Origin: Micromonospora sp. WMMD1102
Lineage (GTDB): Bacteria; Actinomycetota; Actinomycetes; Mycobacteriales; Micromonosporaceae
DNA: 64,000 bases
Assembly: GCF_029626265.1 (NCBI RefSeq)
Contig: NZ_JARUBN010000001.1
Span: forward strand, 7,443,001-7,507,000
Direction of reading: 5' to 3'
The first letter of the stretch is position 1. Each line of letters begins with the position of its first letter. The notes under the pieces are model-generated. The model worked only from the letters and a program-made list of their open reading frames with translations. It was not told where the DNA came from and searched no databases. This document shows positions 7,564 through 15,679 of this stretch, in pieces. The position numbers and the translations under genes are program-made.

Positions 7564-8031
7564 ATGGCAGCGCAGCACCTTTCCGACACCCAACTCGCGG
7601 CTCAACCCGCGGCCTACTGGGCCAAGGTGGCCTACGAGTCCCTGGTCGCCTTCATCCGCGCCCGGCAGGCCGAGGCCGGCTTCACCCAGCCGCAGTTCTG
7701 GCTGCTGCGCAACCTGTCGAAGCACGACATCTCGCCCGACGGCCACGGCATGGCCGTCGCCGAGCTTCGGCAGGCGATGAGCAGTTATCTCAGGCCCGAG
7801 GACGACCTCGACGCGGAGGCGGCGGTCCTGGTCGAGCGGGGCTGGCTCACCCGGGACGGCGAGGGACGGCTCTGGATCACCGAGGCGGGCGAGCAGGCGC
7901 GCGTCGACCTCGGGAAGCATGCCCCGGCAATCCGCGACCGCATCCACCAGGGCGTCGACGACGCCGACTACGTCACGACCCTGAAGGTGCTCCGGCAGAT
8001 GATTCGGAACACCGGCGGCCCGGAGATCTGA
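7564..8031 (+). CDS. MarR-family transcriptional regulator
   Basis: A 155-residue winged-helix protein resembling MarR regulators. The N-terminal helix (AAYWAKVAYESLVAFIRARQ) serves dimerisation. The following region, FTQPQFWLLRNLSKHD, then AVAELRQAMSSYL and LVERGWLTRDGEGRLWITEAGEQAR, matches the winged HTH and wing. ATG 7564 follows AGGAG by about 10 nt. It is divergent from the methyltransferase and may respond to a small lipophilic ligand, but neither ligand nor target can be read from the sequence. It faces the DUF397 gene tail to tail across a hairpin. Confidence 0.75.
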   Translation: MAAQHLSDTQLAAQPAAYWAKVAYESLVAFIRARQAEAGFTQPQFWLLRNLSKHDISPDGHGMAVAELRQAMSSYLRPEDDLDAEAAVLVERGWLTRDGEGRLWITEAGEQARVDLGKHAPAIRDRIHQGVDDADYVTTLKVLRQMIRNTGGPEI

Positions 8032-8168
8032 CGGTTCGCCGCCGGCGGCTGCGGAGCCGAGCCCGAGGCGGGCCGGCACGCGCTGCTCGGCGTCTACCAC
8101 TCGTTTGCGCAGTGCGGGCGGGCTCCGCGTGTGGGCCTCTCGGGCACCTTCTGGGGAGACGAGCCGGA

Positions 8169-8191
8169 CCCGGCGTGACGACCACGCCGGG
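8169..8191. terminator. Bidirectional hairpin between MarR and DUF397 genes
   Basis: A perfect 9-bp stem (CCCGGCGTG and complement) with a 5-nt loop between two convergent genes; no U tract, as is usual in high-GC actinobacteria. Confidence 0.55.
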
Positions 8192-8206
8192 ATCCGGTCT
8201 GTCCTC

Positions 8207-8416
8207 TCAGGACGACTGGCCGACCGAGCCGACCCGCTTCGCCAGCTCGACGAACGCCTGCCAATCCGCCGGCCCGAAGGTCAGCGTGCACCCGGCGCGG
8301 TCCTTGCTGTCCCGGACCAGCACCCGCCCGACCAGATTGTCAGCCATCTCGACACACGCACCCTGGTTGGAGCCGCTGCGGGTGCTCTTGCGCCACCGGG
8401 GCACCAGGTCACTCAT
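8207..8416 (-). CDS. DUF397 family protein (module 1)
   Basis: A 69-residue DUF397 protein with the family core WRKSTRSGSNQGACVEMADN, VLVRDSKD and LTFGPADWQAFV. In Streptomyces-type development such proteins sit beside an XRE-DUF5753 regulator and act as its partner or antagonist (BldB/WhiJ-like pairs). The ATG at 8416 overlaps the end of the regulator gene by 8 nt, so the two were translationally coupled. Here the regulator is broken, so this gene may be an orphan remnant that is still intact itself. A close paralogue is at 37666-37857. Confidence 0.85.
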   Translation of the reverse strand: MSDLVPRWRKSTRSGSNQGACVEMADNLVGRVLVRDSKDRAGCTLTFGPADWQAFVELAKRVGSVGQSS

Positions 8417-9101
8417 GGTCGTCAACCGCTCTCCGGAGAAGGTCCCTGGACGGCTGCACCGGTAGGGCCAGCCCGCTGACAATCTCCCACGATACTTCCA
8501 ACTGGTCCAGATCTCCCCCGTCCGTGATCACCCGACCCTGAAGCTGGTCGTCCACATAGCCGGCTCGTCGACCGGCGGGAAGCGTCGCCAGCACGAATGC
8601 GCCCTGACGGCCGGCATGCAGGTCAGCCGAACGAGGAACCACGAGGATCTGGATCTTCGGCCGCTGGCTGAGTTCCAGCAGGTGTTCCAACTGCTCCCGG
8701 CGCAGCTCGGGCGGCCCGAAGGTCAGCGCGAACTCACTGACGATCGCCGACAGGGTCGGCGGCTTGGGGCGGTCGAGGGTAGCTTTCTGCCGGTCCCGCC
8801 GGACCTGGATCGCACGGTCGACCACCTCGTCCGACAACCATCCGCCCCGCAACACGGCACGGGCGTACTCCTCGGTCTGGAGCAGGCCCGGCACGAGCAT
8901 CGGCTCCCACCAGCGGAGCAGGGTGGCGCGCTCCTCGTTCTCGGTCCACGGGCGCAGCCACGGTGGTCGGGCATCCTTCCGGGCCAGTACGGCGGCTTCC
9001 TGGATCTCGCTCTCGCTGTCGAAGAACTGGTCCAACGAGGCGGCTTTCTCGGGGCGGGGAATGCCGACCCTGCTCGATCGCGGCGATCAGGGAGCGGTAC
9101 C
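8409..9101 (-). pseudogene. XRE-DUF5753 regulator, broken (HTH truncated and frameshifted; module 1)
   Basis: The DUF5753 ligand-like domain is intact as a 208-residue frame from ATG 9035 (LRPWTENEERATLLRWWEP, LVPGLLQTEEYARAVL, TLSAIVSEFALTFG). Normally an XRE helix-turn-helix precedes it. Here only its last helix survives, as RSLIAAIEQGR at about 9068-9101 in a different reading frame. Removing one C from the run after that motif restores the expected GRIPRPEKAASLDQFFD. The first 35 or so HTH residues have no trace, and the divergent gene starts only 35 nt away. The intact paralogue at 36890 shows what was lost. A shortened protein could still be made from ATG 9035. Confidence 0.75.
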
Positions 9102-9136
9102 GCCCCGTTCCCATCCCGCCGACGGGAGGCAGCCAG

Positions 9137-9517
9137 ATGAGACAGGTACGCAGCAAGGCCGAGCCCCACCACCGCCGCGCGTGGTGGCGCCTCTGGCGGT
9201 ACTGCCGATGCGGTCACCGGTGGCGCTGCCCGGACACGCCCGCACTGGTGCCGGCACGCCACCGGTCGCCGGTCACGCCACCCCGGACGGAACCCGCCGG
9301 AAGCGAGCCGACCCGGCCCGAACCCGCCGGAAGCGAGCCGACCCGAGCCGGGCGGGCCGGCACGGGTGGAGTCGTTCCAGCTCCACCGCCCCGGGTGCGG
9401 GCGGTCAACCGTCGACCCGACCGGGACGCGCCGACCCGCGCACACCTGGCCAACGACCGGCCGGGTGCCCGCACTTCCGGCCAGGAGCACCGCGCCGGGC
9501 GCGGTGCCCGGGTGTGA
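9137..9517 (+). CDS. Small Trp/Arg/Cys-rich protein A (module 1)
   Basis: A 126-residue protein of unknown function. Only residues 1-35 look constrained: MRQVRSK, then HRRAWWRLWRYCRCGHRWRC. The same pattern occurs in the small gene at 36463-36624, also next to a DUF5753 regulator. The rest is low-complexity Pro/Ala/Arg with a 30-bp direct repeat (9291-9345). ATG 9137 has GGGAGG 7 nt upstream. The paired cysteines (CxC, then C) could bind a metal. Its stop shares GTGA with the expected start of gene B. Confidence 0.6.
   Translation: MRQVRSKAEPHHRRAWWRLWRYCRCGHRWRCPDTPALVPARHRSPVTPPRTEPAGSEPTRPEPAGSEPTRAGRAGTGGVVPAPPPRVRAVNRRPDRDAPTRAHLANDRPGARTSGQEHRAGRGARV
9291..9345 (+). repeat. Direct repeat, 25-bp units at 30-bp spacing
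   Basis: Copies at 9291-9315 and 9321-9345 (aacccgccggaagcgagccg followed by acccg) inside gene A; each encodes EPAGSEPTRP-like sequence. Confidence 0.8.
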
Positions 9518-9815
9518 CCGGTGATCGGGCCGCCGGCACGCTGGGGAGCGGTTCGCCGCCCGTCGCCGCAGGCGCGAACAGGAGCGGCAGGTCGCCGGAC
9601 ACACCCCGTCGGAGAGTTACGCCTGCCAGGAGTGTGAGCATCCCTGGCCGTGTCCGCAGGCTCGGCTGGCCCTGCTCGTCGGCTTCGCGGGCGACCGGGT
9701 CGGGCTGCTGGTGTACCTCGGTGCCCATCTCGCCCGCGCCCTGCAACAGCTTCCGGACACCCACCCCGCGCTGATCGTCAGCCAACTCCTGCACTGGGTG
9801 CCCCGCCGCCGCTGA
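9514..9815 (+). pseudogene. Small CxxC/WPC-motif protein B (module 1), frameshifted
   Basis: The frame ending in TGA 9813-9815 encodes HTPSESYACQECEHPWPC, then PQARLALLVGF and a helical tail ending LLHWVPRRR. This matches protein B at 36152-36466 (HTP, CRECGGAWPC, RLVLLAMY, FLGWLP). That frame has no start codon after its upstream TGA (9522-9524). The coupled start predicted by comparison, GTG 9514 overlapping the stop of gene A, opens a different frame (VTGDRAAGTLG). So an indel lies between about 9525 and 9600. Databases label some members of this family flavin reductase, but nothing here supports that. Confidence 0.65.
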
Positions 9816-9859
9816 CCCTGCCCTCCCTCCGCTGCTGTCGCCCCGGGTGGCCGGGGCAA

Positions 9860-9931
9860 GATCGTGCTAATTCGGTGAAAGAGTGGCCTCACGCCTGGCG
9901 GAGGCCACTCTTTCCCGGATCGAGCACGATC
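9860..9931. terminator. Nested perfect hairpin between convergent genes
   Basis: An inner perfect 14-bp stem (GAAAGAGTGGCCTC and complement, 9877-9890/9901-9914, 10-nt loop) lies inside an outer 9-bp stem (GATCGTGCT and complement, 9860-9868/9923-9931). It lies between gene B (plus) and arginine deiminase (minus), so it can end both transcripts. Confidence 0.7.
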
Positions 9932-9943
9932 CTGCCGCGACTC

Positions 9944-11236
9944 CTAGCGCGGGGCGGGCGCTGGGCCGGGGACGGGGCCGGGGCCGGGGCCGGGGCCGGG
10001 GCCGGGGCGAGAGTCGGGGTCGGGCGTCGTCGCGGGATGTAGCGGGTCGCGGACCAGGGGGCAGGACATGCAGCGCGGGCCGCCCCGGCCCGAGCCGAGT
10101 TCGGAGCCGGCGATCCGGATCACCTCGATGCCGGCCCGTTCGAGCTGGGCGTTGGTCTCCACGTTGCGCTCGTACGCGACGCAGAGTCGGGGGGCCAGCG
10201 CCAGGGTGTTGTTGCCGTCGTCCCACTGCTCGCGTTCCGCCGTCACCGGGTCCAGGCCGGTGTCGATCACCCGGAGCGTGTCGAGGTCCATCGCGTCGGC
10301 CGCCGCCCGCAGGAAGGGTGCCGGCCCGTCGAGCTGGATCTCGCCGTCCGCGCCGGCCACCACCGTGTACGCCGAGAGCGTGTCCGCGATGTTCGGATAC
10401 ATCAGTACGGCGTCGACGTCGACCATCGTGCAGACGGTGTCCAGGTGCATGGTGGCCCGCTCCTGGGCGATCGGCACCACCAGGATGGTGTGCGCCAGTT
10501 TCGCCTCGAAGACCCGGCGGGCGAGTCGCTCGGCTCCGGCCGGGGTGGTCCGCTCGCCGACCCCGACGGCAAGCACCCCGGGGGCGAGCAGCAGTACGTC
10601 TCCGCCCTCCAGGTGCTCCAGACAGGGGCCGTACACGAAGGAGGTGCCGGCGAACCGGGGGTGGTGGCGGTAGATCGCGTCGGTCAGGCTGGTCTCCCGG
10701 CCCCGGGCCGGCATGGCCAGGCTGGTCACCGCCGCGTGGTCGCCGATCCAGGTGGAGGAGTCCCGGGTGAAGAGCAGGTTCGGCAGCGGGTCGATCACGA
10801 AGTCGAGCCGGTCCATCAGCCGGTAGACCAGGCCGCCGCCGCGGCCGCCGAGCCGCAGTTCCTCGTGGGCGAGGCCGGCGATCAGCACCCCGGCCAGCGC
10901 GGCCGGATCGAGGTACGACAGGTGTTCGGCGACCCGCCGCCGCAGGGTGTCGCCGAGTCGGGAGTCGGCGAGTACCCGCTCGGTCATCTCGGACCGCGCG
11001 TCCGTCACGGCGAGAGTCTCGGCGAGTAGCGTTCCGATGTAGAGCACCTCGACGCCGCGCCCGGTCAGCGCGGCGGCGAACGCGTCGTGCTCCTCCTGGG
11101 CCCGACCGACCCAGGGGATCGCGTCGAAGAGCAACGAGTCGTTGTTCCGGGGCGTGAGTCGGGCGAGTTCAGGTCCGGGACGATGCAGCAGTACGGTGCC
11201 GAGACGGCCGACCTCGCTGTCCACGAAATGGCTCAT
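9944..11236 (-). CDS. arcA: Arginine deiminase, with Gly-Pro repeat tail
   Basis: Hydrolyses L-arginine to citrulline and ammonia, the first step of the ADI pathway; 430 residues. Family motifs are clear: [38 protein letters not shown] with the catalytic histidine, [10 protein letters not shown], and the nucleophile in [10 protein letters not shown] (about Cys389). ATG 11236 begins the classical [12 protein letters not shown]. After the catalytic cysteine, where the enzyme normally ends within a few residues, there is a tail of about 35 residues of Pro/Gly dipeptides encoded by a GGGGCC-type repeat. No arcB or arcC is adjacent, so it may serve arginine turnover or nitrogen supply rather than fermentation. 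Confidence 0.93.
   Translation of the reverse strand: MSHFVDSEVGRLGTVLLHRPGPELARLTPRNNDSLLFDAIPWVGRAQEEHDAFAAALTGRGVEVLYIGTLLAETLAVTDARSEMTERVLADSRLGDTLRRRVAEHLSYLDPAALAGVLIAGLAHEELRLGGRGGGLVYRLMDRLDFVIDPLPNLLFTRDSSTWIGDHAAVTSLAMPARGRETSLTDAIYRHHPRFAGTSFVYGPCLEHLEGGDVLLLAPGVLAVGVGERTTPAGAERLARRVFEAKLAHTILVVPIAQERATMHLDTVCTMVDVDAVLMYPNIADTLSAYTVVAGADGEIQLDGPAPFLRAAADAMDLDTLRVIDTGLDPVTAEREQWDDGNNTLALAPRLCVAYERNVETNAQLERAGIEVIRIAGSELGSGRGGPRCMSCPLVRDPLHPATTPDPDSRPGPGPGPGPGPVPGPAPAPR
9966..10008 (+). repeat. GGGGCC-type hexamer repeat with G-quadruplex potential
   Basis: About seven tandem ggggcc-like units put many G4 runs on the plus strand, which is the template strand of arcA. They encode the alternating Gly-Pro tail of the enzyme. 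Confidence 0.8.
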
Positions 11237-11400
11237 CTTCGCAGCGTAGGGCAGCAGTTGGCACCATCCGGGAAAACAGGCTTCGGATGAATAGGGCATT
11301 CATCCACACTCACTCCGTCGGTTCAACTTGCCGCCCCCTAGTACTGGCCACGTACCGTAGTGAGGAGATAACTTCGAGGGACCTTTTGCCGGAGGTCACG

Positions 11401-12138
11401 ATGACTGTCTTCTCTGCACGCTCAGCGGTTCCGCCCGCGCGGGCACTGCCCCCCGCACCGGTCAACCCACTTCCCACGCTGGAGGCCGTCCGGCCGACAC
11501 CGATGGACTGGGCCCGTCGGCGCCGCGCCGAACGGGATGCCCGCCGGATCGAGGCGGCCGGTGCCCGGGCGTTGAGCCGACTCGACCATCTCGGCCCGTC
11601 GTGGCACGTGGTCGACTGGCCGCGTACCGAGCTGACCGAGGCCAGCATGCTCGAGCTGGACTACCGGTCCCGGGACGAGCGGGCCGGCTTCCTCGCGATC
11701 GGCCCCAGCGGCCTCTTCGCGGTCACCGTGGCCGACCACGGTCGGTCCCGGGTCCTGATCGCCGGGGACGTCGTGCAGATCAACGGCCGGCGCCCGGCGT
11801 ACGTCACGGAGGCGCGCCGGGACGCGAAGCGGGCCGCCAAGGCGCTCAGCAACGCCGTCGGGCTGCCGATTCCGGTCACCCCGGTGCTGACCTTCGTCGG
11901 CTCCGGCGTGATCAGCGTCTACGGGCTGCCGAACGAGTGCCTGGTGGCGACCCACCGGGAGCTGGACCGGCTGCTCGTCGCGGGTGGCAACCGGATCAGT
12001 GCCGCCACCGCGGAAAAGCTCTCCCGGGTCGCCCAGTCCCCCGCCACCTGGTTGAACGCCCCGTACCGCTCGGCGGCGGACTACCGGTGGTACGAGGAGG
12101 GCCGAACGGCGGCTGACAAGCACGCCGGTCGCCGGTAG
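11401..12138 (+). CDS. NERD-like (nuclease-related domain) protein
   Basis: A 245-residue cytoplasmic protein. Residues about 75-175 resemble the NERD fold: TELTEASMLELDYRS, FLAIGPSGLFAVTVAD, VLIAGDVVQINGRRPAY and then an AKRAAKALSNAVG helix before PVTPVLTFVG. The catalytic acidic residues of nucleases are not clearly present, so nuclease activity is doubtful. The N terminus (1-45) is Pro/Ala-rich and the segment WARRRRAERDARRIE is strongly basic. ATG 11401 has GGAGG 8 nt upstream. Nothing nearby suggests a pathway. Confidence 0.6.
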   Translation: MTVFSARSAVPPARALPPAPVNPLPTLEAVRPTPMDWARRRRAERDARRIEAAGARALSRLDHLGPSWHVVDWPRTELTEASMLELDYRSRDERAGFLAIGPSGLFAVTVADHGRSRVLIAGDVVQINGRRPAYVTEARRDAKRAAKALSNAVGLPIPVTPVLTFVGSGVISVYGLPNECLVATHRELDRLLVAGGNRISAATAEKLSRVAQSPATWLNAPYRSAADYRWYEEGRTAADKHAGRR

Positions 12139-12315
12139 CGTCACCAGCCGACGCCACCCGCTCAGGCGGTGCCCGTCGCCGCCCGAGGGGGCGTGCGGGC
12201 GGGCCGTGCCGACGGCGGGGACGGTGGACGGCCCAGCCGGCCGGTGCACCGCGGGGGTCGCGGCCCCGGGGAGCCACCGGCTAGCGTGGGGGTGGTGCGG
12301 CAAATAGGAGGCGCG

Positions 12316-12849
12316 GTGGCCCACGTCGAACTCTCGATCTCGGAGGCGTTCCCGACGCCGGCGACCGCCTCGCCGGGACACGGGTCCACCGGCTTCGACG
12401 ACGCCGACGACCGCGCTCACGTCAACGACCGCGGGCACGCCGACAGTCGCGCCCACGTCGACGGTTTCAGCCGGTGGTCGGAGGCCGTCTCCACGGCCGC
12501 CGAGCCGTGTTTGCTGATCGACCGGGAAACCACCATCGCCGCCGTCTCGCCGTCCTGCTGCCAACTGCTCGGTCTCGGCACCCCACTCGACGCGCTCGGC
12601 CTGCCGCTGCTCGGCAGCGCACTGCGGCTGCTCGACTTCACCGCCGCCCGGGGTGAACTGACCGAGCAGGACGTCGAGAAGATCCCCCCGCTGCTCGCCC
12701 TCCAGTCGGCCCGGCTCGCCCGGGGGCTGCTCCGGGTGCGCTGCCCGGAGGGCCCCGGCACGGACGCCACCACCGTGGACGCGATCACCACCCCGATCCT
12801 CACCGACGGCGAGGTCGCCGGCTCGCTCACCTTCTTCGCCGAGGTCTGA
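12316..12849 (+). CDS. PAS-domain-like signalling protein
   Basis: A 177-residue protein. Residues 1-50 are a His/Asp/Ala-rich low-complexity tail; residues about 55-175 look like a PAS fold (AAEPCLLIDRETTIAAVSPS, then CCQLLGLG and a final GEVAGSLTFFAEV strand). No output domain is attached, so it may be a sensor subunit for another protein. GTG 12316 follows AGGAGG (12306-12311) by 4 nt; GTG 12292 is an alternative. Upstream, no gene is seen between 12139 and 12290. Confidence 0.6.
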   Translation: MAHVELSISEAFPTPATASPGHGSTGFDDADDRAHVNDRGHADSRAHVDGFSRWSEAVSTAAEPCLLIDRETTIAAVSPSCCQLLGLGTPLDALGLPLLGSALRLLDFTAARGELTEQDVEKIPPLLALQSARLARGLLRVRCPEGPGTDATTVDAITTPILTDGEVAGSLTFFAEV

Positions 12850-12925
12850 AGCAGCCGCAGTCTGAGCAGCCAGGTCTGAAACAGCCAGGTCTGAAACAGC
12901 CGCCACCTGAGGCAGCCGCAGTCCG
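12847..12925 (+). repeat. Short imperfect direct repeats after the PAS-like gene
   Basis: The segment caggtctgaaacagc occurs twice in a row, flanked by variants (gcagccgcagtctgag, gcagccgcagtccggg). It is noncoding; 12850-13090 otherwise holds nothing recognisable. Confidence 0.55.
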
Positions 12926-13093
12926 GGCACGGGTTCGCTAGGCGGGCACGCTGGGGGCAGTGCCAGGCCGACAGGCGTACTCATGGCGACTTCCCGGTCA
13001 CCCATTGGCTGGTCTCGTTGGCCCGGTCGGCCAGCCGGACGCCTCCCGGGAGGTGACGCACGTCGCGATCAGGCCTTTCGCCGTACGGCGGTA

Positions 13094-13122
13094 TTGGGCC
13101 CTTGCCACACCCACCGTAAGGT
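13094..13122 (+). promoter_or_regulatory. Leaderless promoter of the ACT-domain gene
   Basis: TTGGGC (13094-13099), 17-bp spacer, TAAGGT (13117-13122), then 6 nt to the ATG at 13129. Confidence 0.6.
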
Positions 13123-13128
13123 CTCCTC

Positions 13129-13518
13129 ATGCTCGACATCGCTCTGCTGCCGGAGGAGTACGCCGTGTGCCGGCTGCCCGCCGACGCATCGGTGCCGGCC
13201 GGCCTGCTGGCCCCTGCGACGGACTCCGGCGTCCTCTCGGTGACCCGGAGCGGCACCGAGATGTCGATCATCTGCCGGGCCGACCAGGTTCCGGCCGACG
13301 CCACCGCCGAGACCCCGTGGCGGTGCCTCCGGGTGGCCGGCCCGCTCGACCTGGCGCTGACCGGGATCCTCGCCTCCCTGGTCGTCCCGCTGGCCGACGC
13401 CCGGGTCAACATCGTGGCGTTCTCGACGTTCGACACCGACTATCTGCTGGTCCCCTCGGTACGGCTCGTCGAGGCGCTCGCGGCGCTGCGGCAGTACGGG
13501 CACCGAGTCGCCAGCTGA
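13129..13518 (+). CDS. ACT-domain protein
   Basis: A 129-residue protein made of an ACT-like pair similar to the CASTOR-type ACT domain: LDIALLPEEYAVCRL (1-15), RCLRVAGPLDLALTGILASL, VPLADARVNIVAFSTFDTDY and LLVPSVRLVEALAALR. ACT domains bind amino acids and act as allosteric or regulatory units; no enzyme is attached here. The start is set by the TAAGGT -10 box 6 nt upstream. After its TGA the same frame stays open into the 27-bp repeats. It lies two genes upstream of pheA, which also ends in an ACT domain. Confidence 0.78.
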   Translation: MLDIALLPEEYAVCRLPADASVPAGLLAPATDSGVLSVTRSGTEMSIICRADQVPADATAETPWRCLRVAGPLDLALTGILASLVVPLADARVNIVAFSTFDTDYLLVPSVRLVEALAALRQYGHRVAS

Positions 13519-13566
13519 GCGGGCGCCGGATACGCGCTGACGGATCGTCCGAGCCTGCGTCGCGGC

Positions 13567-13720
13567 GACAGTGGCGGCCGTGGCCGCGACAGCGACAGTG
13601 GCGGCCGTGGCCGCGACAGCGACAGTGGCGGCCGTGGCCGCGACAGCGACAGTGGCGGCCGTGGCCGCGACAGCGACAGCGACAGTGGCGACAGTGGCGG
13701 CAACAGCGACAGTTGTGGCG
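13567..13720 (+). repeat. 27-bp tandem repeats (four perfect copies plus degenerate tail)
   Basis: Four identical 27-bp units run 13567-13674 (each gacagtggcggccgtggccg followed by cgacagc), then shortened variants to about 13720. Each unit has a small internal hairpin (cggcc/ggccg). There are no spacers, so it is not a CRISPR array. In the frame of the ACT gene each unit reads DSGGRGRDS. The region lies between the ACT gene and a lipoprotein gene. Confidence 0.9.
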
Positions 13721-13760
13721 ACGGCGGCACACCGGGTCGGCACCTGGGGAGTGGTCGATC

Positions 13761-14483
13761 ATGGCTACGCCCTACCATTGGCGGGGCAATCCGCCCGCCA
13801 CACCACCCACGGCAGCCACCGATGCCCGAGGACCCGCCGTGCTCCGTCTCCCGTCGCCCGATCCCGTCGCGCGCCCAGCGCCCGATCCCGCCGCGCCCCC
13901 GTCGTCTGGTTCCGTCGCGCCCCCGTCGTCCGGTTCCGTCGGGCACTCGGCGCCGGGCCGGGTCGCCGGTCGGTTCCGTGCCGCCCGGCACCTGCCCGGG
14001 TGGCTGGCCCTGGGCGGCTGTCTCGCTCTGGCGGCCTGTGGTGTGCCGCCGGAGCTGAAGGAGCCGCAGGCCACCCCGACCCGGCCGACCCCCACCCCGA
14101 CGGTCGGCCCGACCGGCAGCCCGACGGCCGCGCCGAGCCTGTCCCCGACACCGACGCCGAGGCCGACCGCCCTGGCCGCCTGCCCGGCCGGCGGACCCAC
14201 CCGGGACCAGGTCACCGCACTGTTGCGCCGGACCGCGAACCTGCCCCGGTCCGGCCGGGTCACCTTCCAGACCGGGCCGCTCTGCCTGGAGGACTGGCAG
14301 TACAGCGTCGTGACGGTGGCCGACCGGGAGCCGTTGCAGGCGGTGACCCGGGGCCGGGCCGGCAACCTGCGACTGGTCACCGCCGGCACCGACGTCTGCA
14401 ACATCACGGTACGCGCGGAGGCGCCGCCCGGGTTGCGGACCACGGTGTGTGACGCGCCCCCGCCCGCGTACGGCGGTTTGTAG
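13761..14483 (+). CDS. Secreted lipoprotein of unknown function
   Basis: A 240-residue protein with a lipobox: a helix LPGWLALGGCLALAAC ends in the lipid-acceptor cysteine (about residue 93), followed by a Pro/Thr linker (TPTRPTPTPTVGPTG) and a C-terminal domain of about 85 residues with four cysteines (CPAGGPTRDQVTALL, GPLCLEDWQYSVVTV, VCNITVRAE, TVCDAPP). The part before the lipobox is unusually long and low-complexity, so translation may start later than ATG 13761, although no good in-frame start was found near the signal. Probably surface-anchored; no family recognised. Confidence 0.65.
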   Translation: MATPYHWRGNPPATPPTAATDARGPAVLRLPSPDPVARPAPDPAAPPSSGSVAPPSSGSVGHSAPGRVAGRFRAARHLPGWLALGGCLALAACGVPPELKEPQATPTRPTPTPTVGPTGSPTAAPSLSPTPTPRPTALAACPAGGPTRDQVTALLRRTANLPRSGRVTFQTGPLCLEDWQYSVVTVADREPLQAVTRGRAGNLRLVTAGTDVCNITVRAEAPPGLRTTVCDAPPPAYGGL

Positions 14484-14486
14484 GCT
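14481..14486 (+). promoter_or_regulatory. -10 box (TAGGCT) of pheA
   Basis: TAGGCT ends 6 nt before the pheA ATG and overlaps the stop codon of the upstream lipoprotein, so pheA has its own leaderless promoter. Confidence 0.55.
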
Positions 14487-14492
14487 GACGGC

Positions 14493-15449
14493 ATGCCCGG
14501 AACTCCGCCGACCCGCTTCGTCTACCTGGGGCCCGAGGGGACCTTCGCCGAACAGGCGTTGCGCACCATCCCGGCCGCCGAACGCGGCACCCGTACCCCG
14601 GCCCGCAGCGTGCCGGAGGCGCTGGACGCGGTACGCGCCGGTGACGCCGACGCCGCGCTGGTGCCGCTGGAAAACTCCATCGGCGGCGCGGTGGCGGTGA
14701 CCCTCGACGAGATGGTCGACGGTGAACCGCTGGTGATCACCCGCGAGGTGGTGCTGCCGGTCGAGTTCGTGCTCGCCGGGCCGCCGGGCCGGACCCTCGC
14801 CGAGGTGCACACCGTGGCGGCCCATCCGCAGGCGTCCACCCAGTGCCGGCGCTGGCTGCGCGAGCACCTGCCCGACGCGGTCGTGGTGGACGTGCTCTCC
14901 AACGCCGCCGCCGCGCTCGCCGCGGTGCAGGGCGAGCAGGACGCCGCGATCTGCGCGCCGATCGGCGCCAGCCGGCATCGGCTGGCCGTACTCGCCGACA
15001 AGATCGCCGACCATGACGACGCGGTGACCAGGTTCGTGCTGCTGAGCAGGCCGGGACCGCCGCCACCCCGGACCGGTGACGACCTGACCTCGCTCGCCGT
15101 CTACATCGCGCACGACCGGGTCGGCGCGCTGCTCGCGGTGCTGATGGAGCTGGCGGTACGCGGGGTCAACCTGACCCGGATCGAGTCCCGGCCCACCGGC
15201 GAGGCGCTCGGCCGGTACGCCTTCTTCCTCGACTGCGCCGGGCACGTCGCCGACGACCGGGTCGGCGAGGCTCTCCAGGGGCTGCGCAGGATCTGCGCGG
15301 AGGTGCGCTTCCTGGGGTCGTACCCGAGGCATCGCGGCAGCACGGCGGTGGCCGACCGGCCGGTCCCGGCGCCGGCCGGGCTCTCCGACGTGGACTACGC
15401 CGACGCGGCGGCCTGGCTGGCCCGGCTGCGGGCCGGCGAACTCTCCTAG
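14493..15449 (+). CDS. pheA: Prephenate dehydratase
   Basis: Converts prephenate to phenylpyruvate in phenylalanine synthesis; 318 residues, the normal size for the monofunctional actinobacterial enzyme without chorismate mutase. The N-terminal catalytic lobes begin VYLGPEGTFAEQAL and contain VPLENSIGGAV and the catalytic Thr-Arg-Phe in DDAVTRFVLL. The C-terminal ACT domain (about 195-275) carries the phenylalanine-sensing motifs GALLAVL and LTRIESRPTG, so feedback inhibition by phenylalanine is expected. ATG 14493 fits a TAGGCT -10 box 6 nt upstream. A C-terminal extension of about 40 residues follows the ACT domain. Confidence 0.95.
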   Translation: MPGTPPTRFVYLGPEGTFAEQALRTIPAAERGTRTPARSVPEALDAVRAGDADAALVPLENSIGGAVAVTLDEMVDGEPLVITREVVLPVEFVLAGPPGRTLAEVHTVAAHPQASTQCRRWLREHLPDAVVVDVLSNAAAALAAVQGEQDAAICAPIGASRHRLAVLADKIADHDDAVTRFVLLSRPGPPPPRTGDDLTSLAVYIAHDRVGALLAVLMELAVRGVNLTRIESRPTGEALGRYAFFLDCAGHVADDRVGEALQGLRRICAEVRFLGSYPRHRGSTAVADRPVPAPAGLSDVDYADAAAWLARLRAGELS

Positions 15450-15679
15450 GGGTCCCGCCGGGCGAACCGTCCCGGGTGGTTCGCCCGGGTACGCGGGGGA
15501 AGCGCAGCAGACCGCCCGAAGTTTCTGCGCGCGAGGGCTTCGACACCTGCCGTACTCATTTACACTCGTCGATGGACACCCTTGGTTCACCCGCGGTTCA
15601 CGATCCCTGGCCGCCGGTGTGCGAGGCACCCCACCGCGCCTCGGTCCAGCCCCCCGTTCCCCGACGAACAGGACCGTCG

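Noticed and set aside
9137..9815. Reading proteins A and B of module 1 as one fused gene
   Set aside because: The frames differ and gene A has a stop at 9515-9517; the intact copy shows two separate overlapping genes.
9514..9815. Flavin reductase annotation for protein B
   Set aside because: The protein is too short and has no flavin-binding motif; the name would be a database carry-over.
13567..13720. Regular repeats resembling a CRISPR array
   Set aside because: The units are directly adjacent with no unique spacers and no cas genes nearby; it is a simple tandem repeat.
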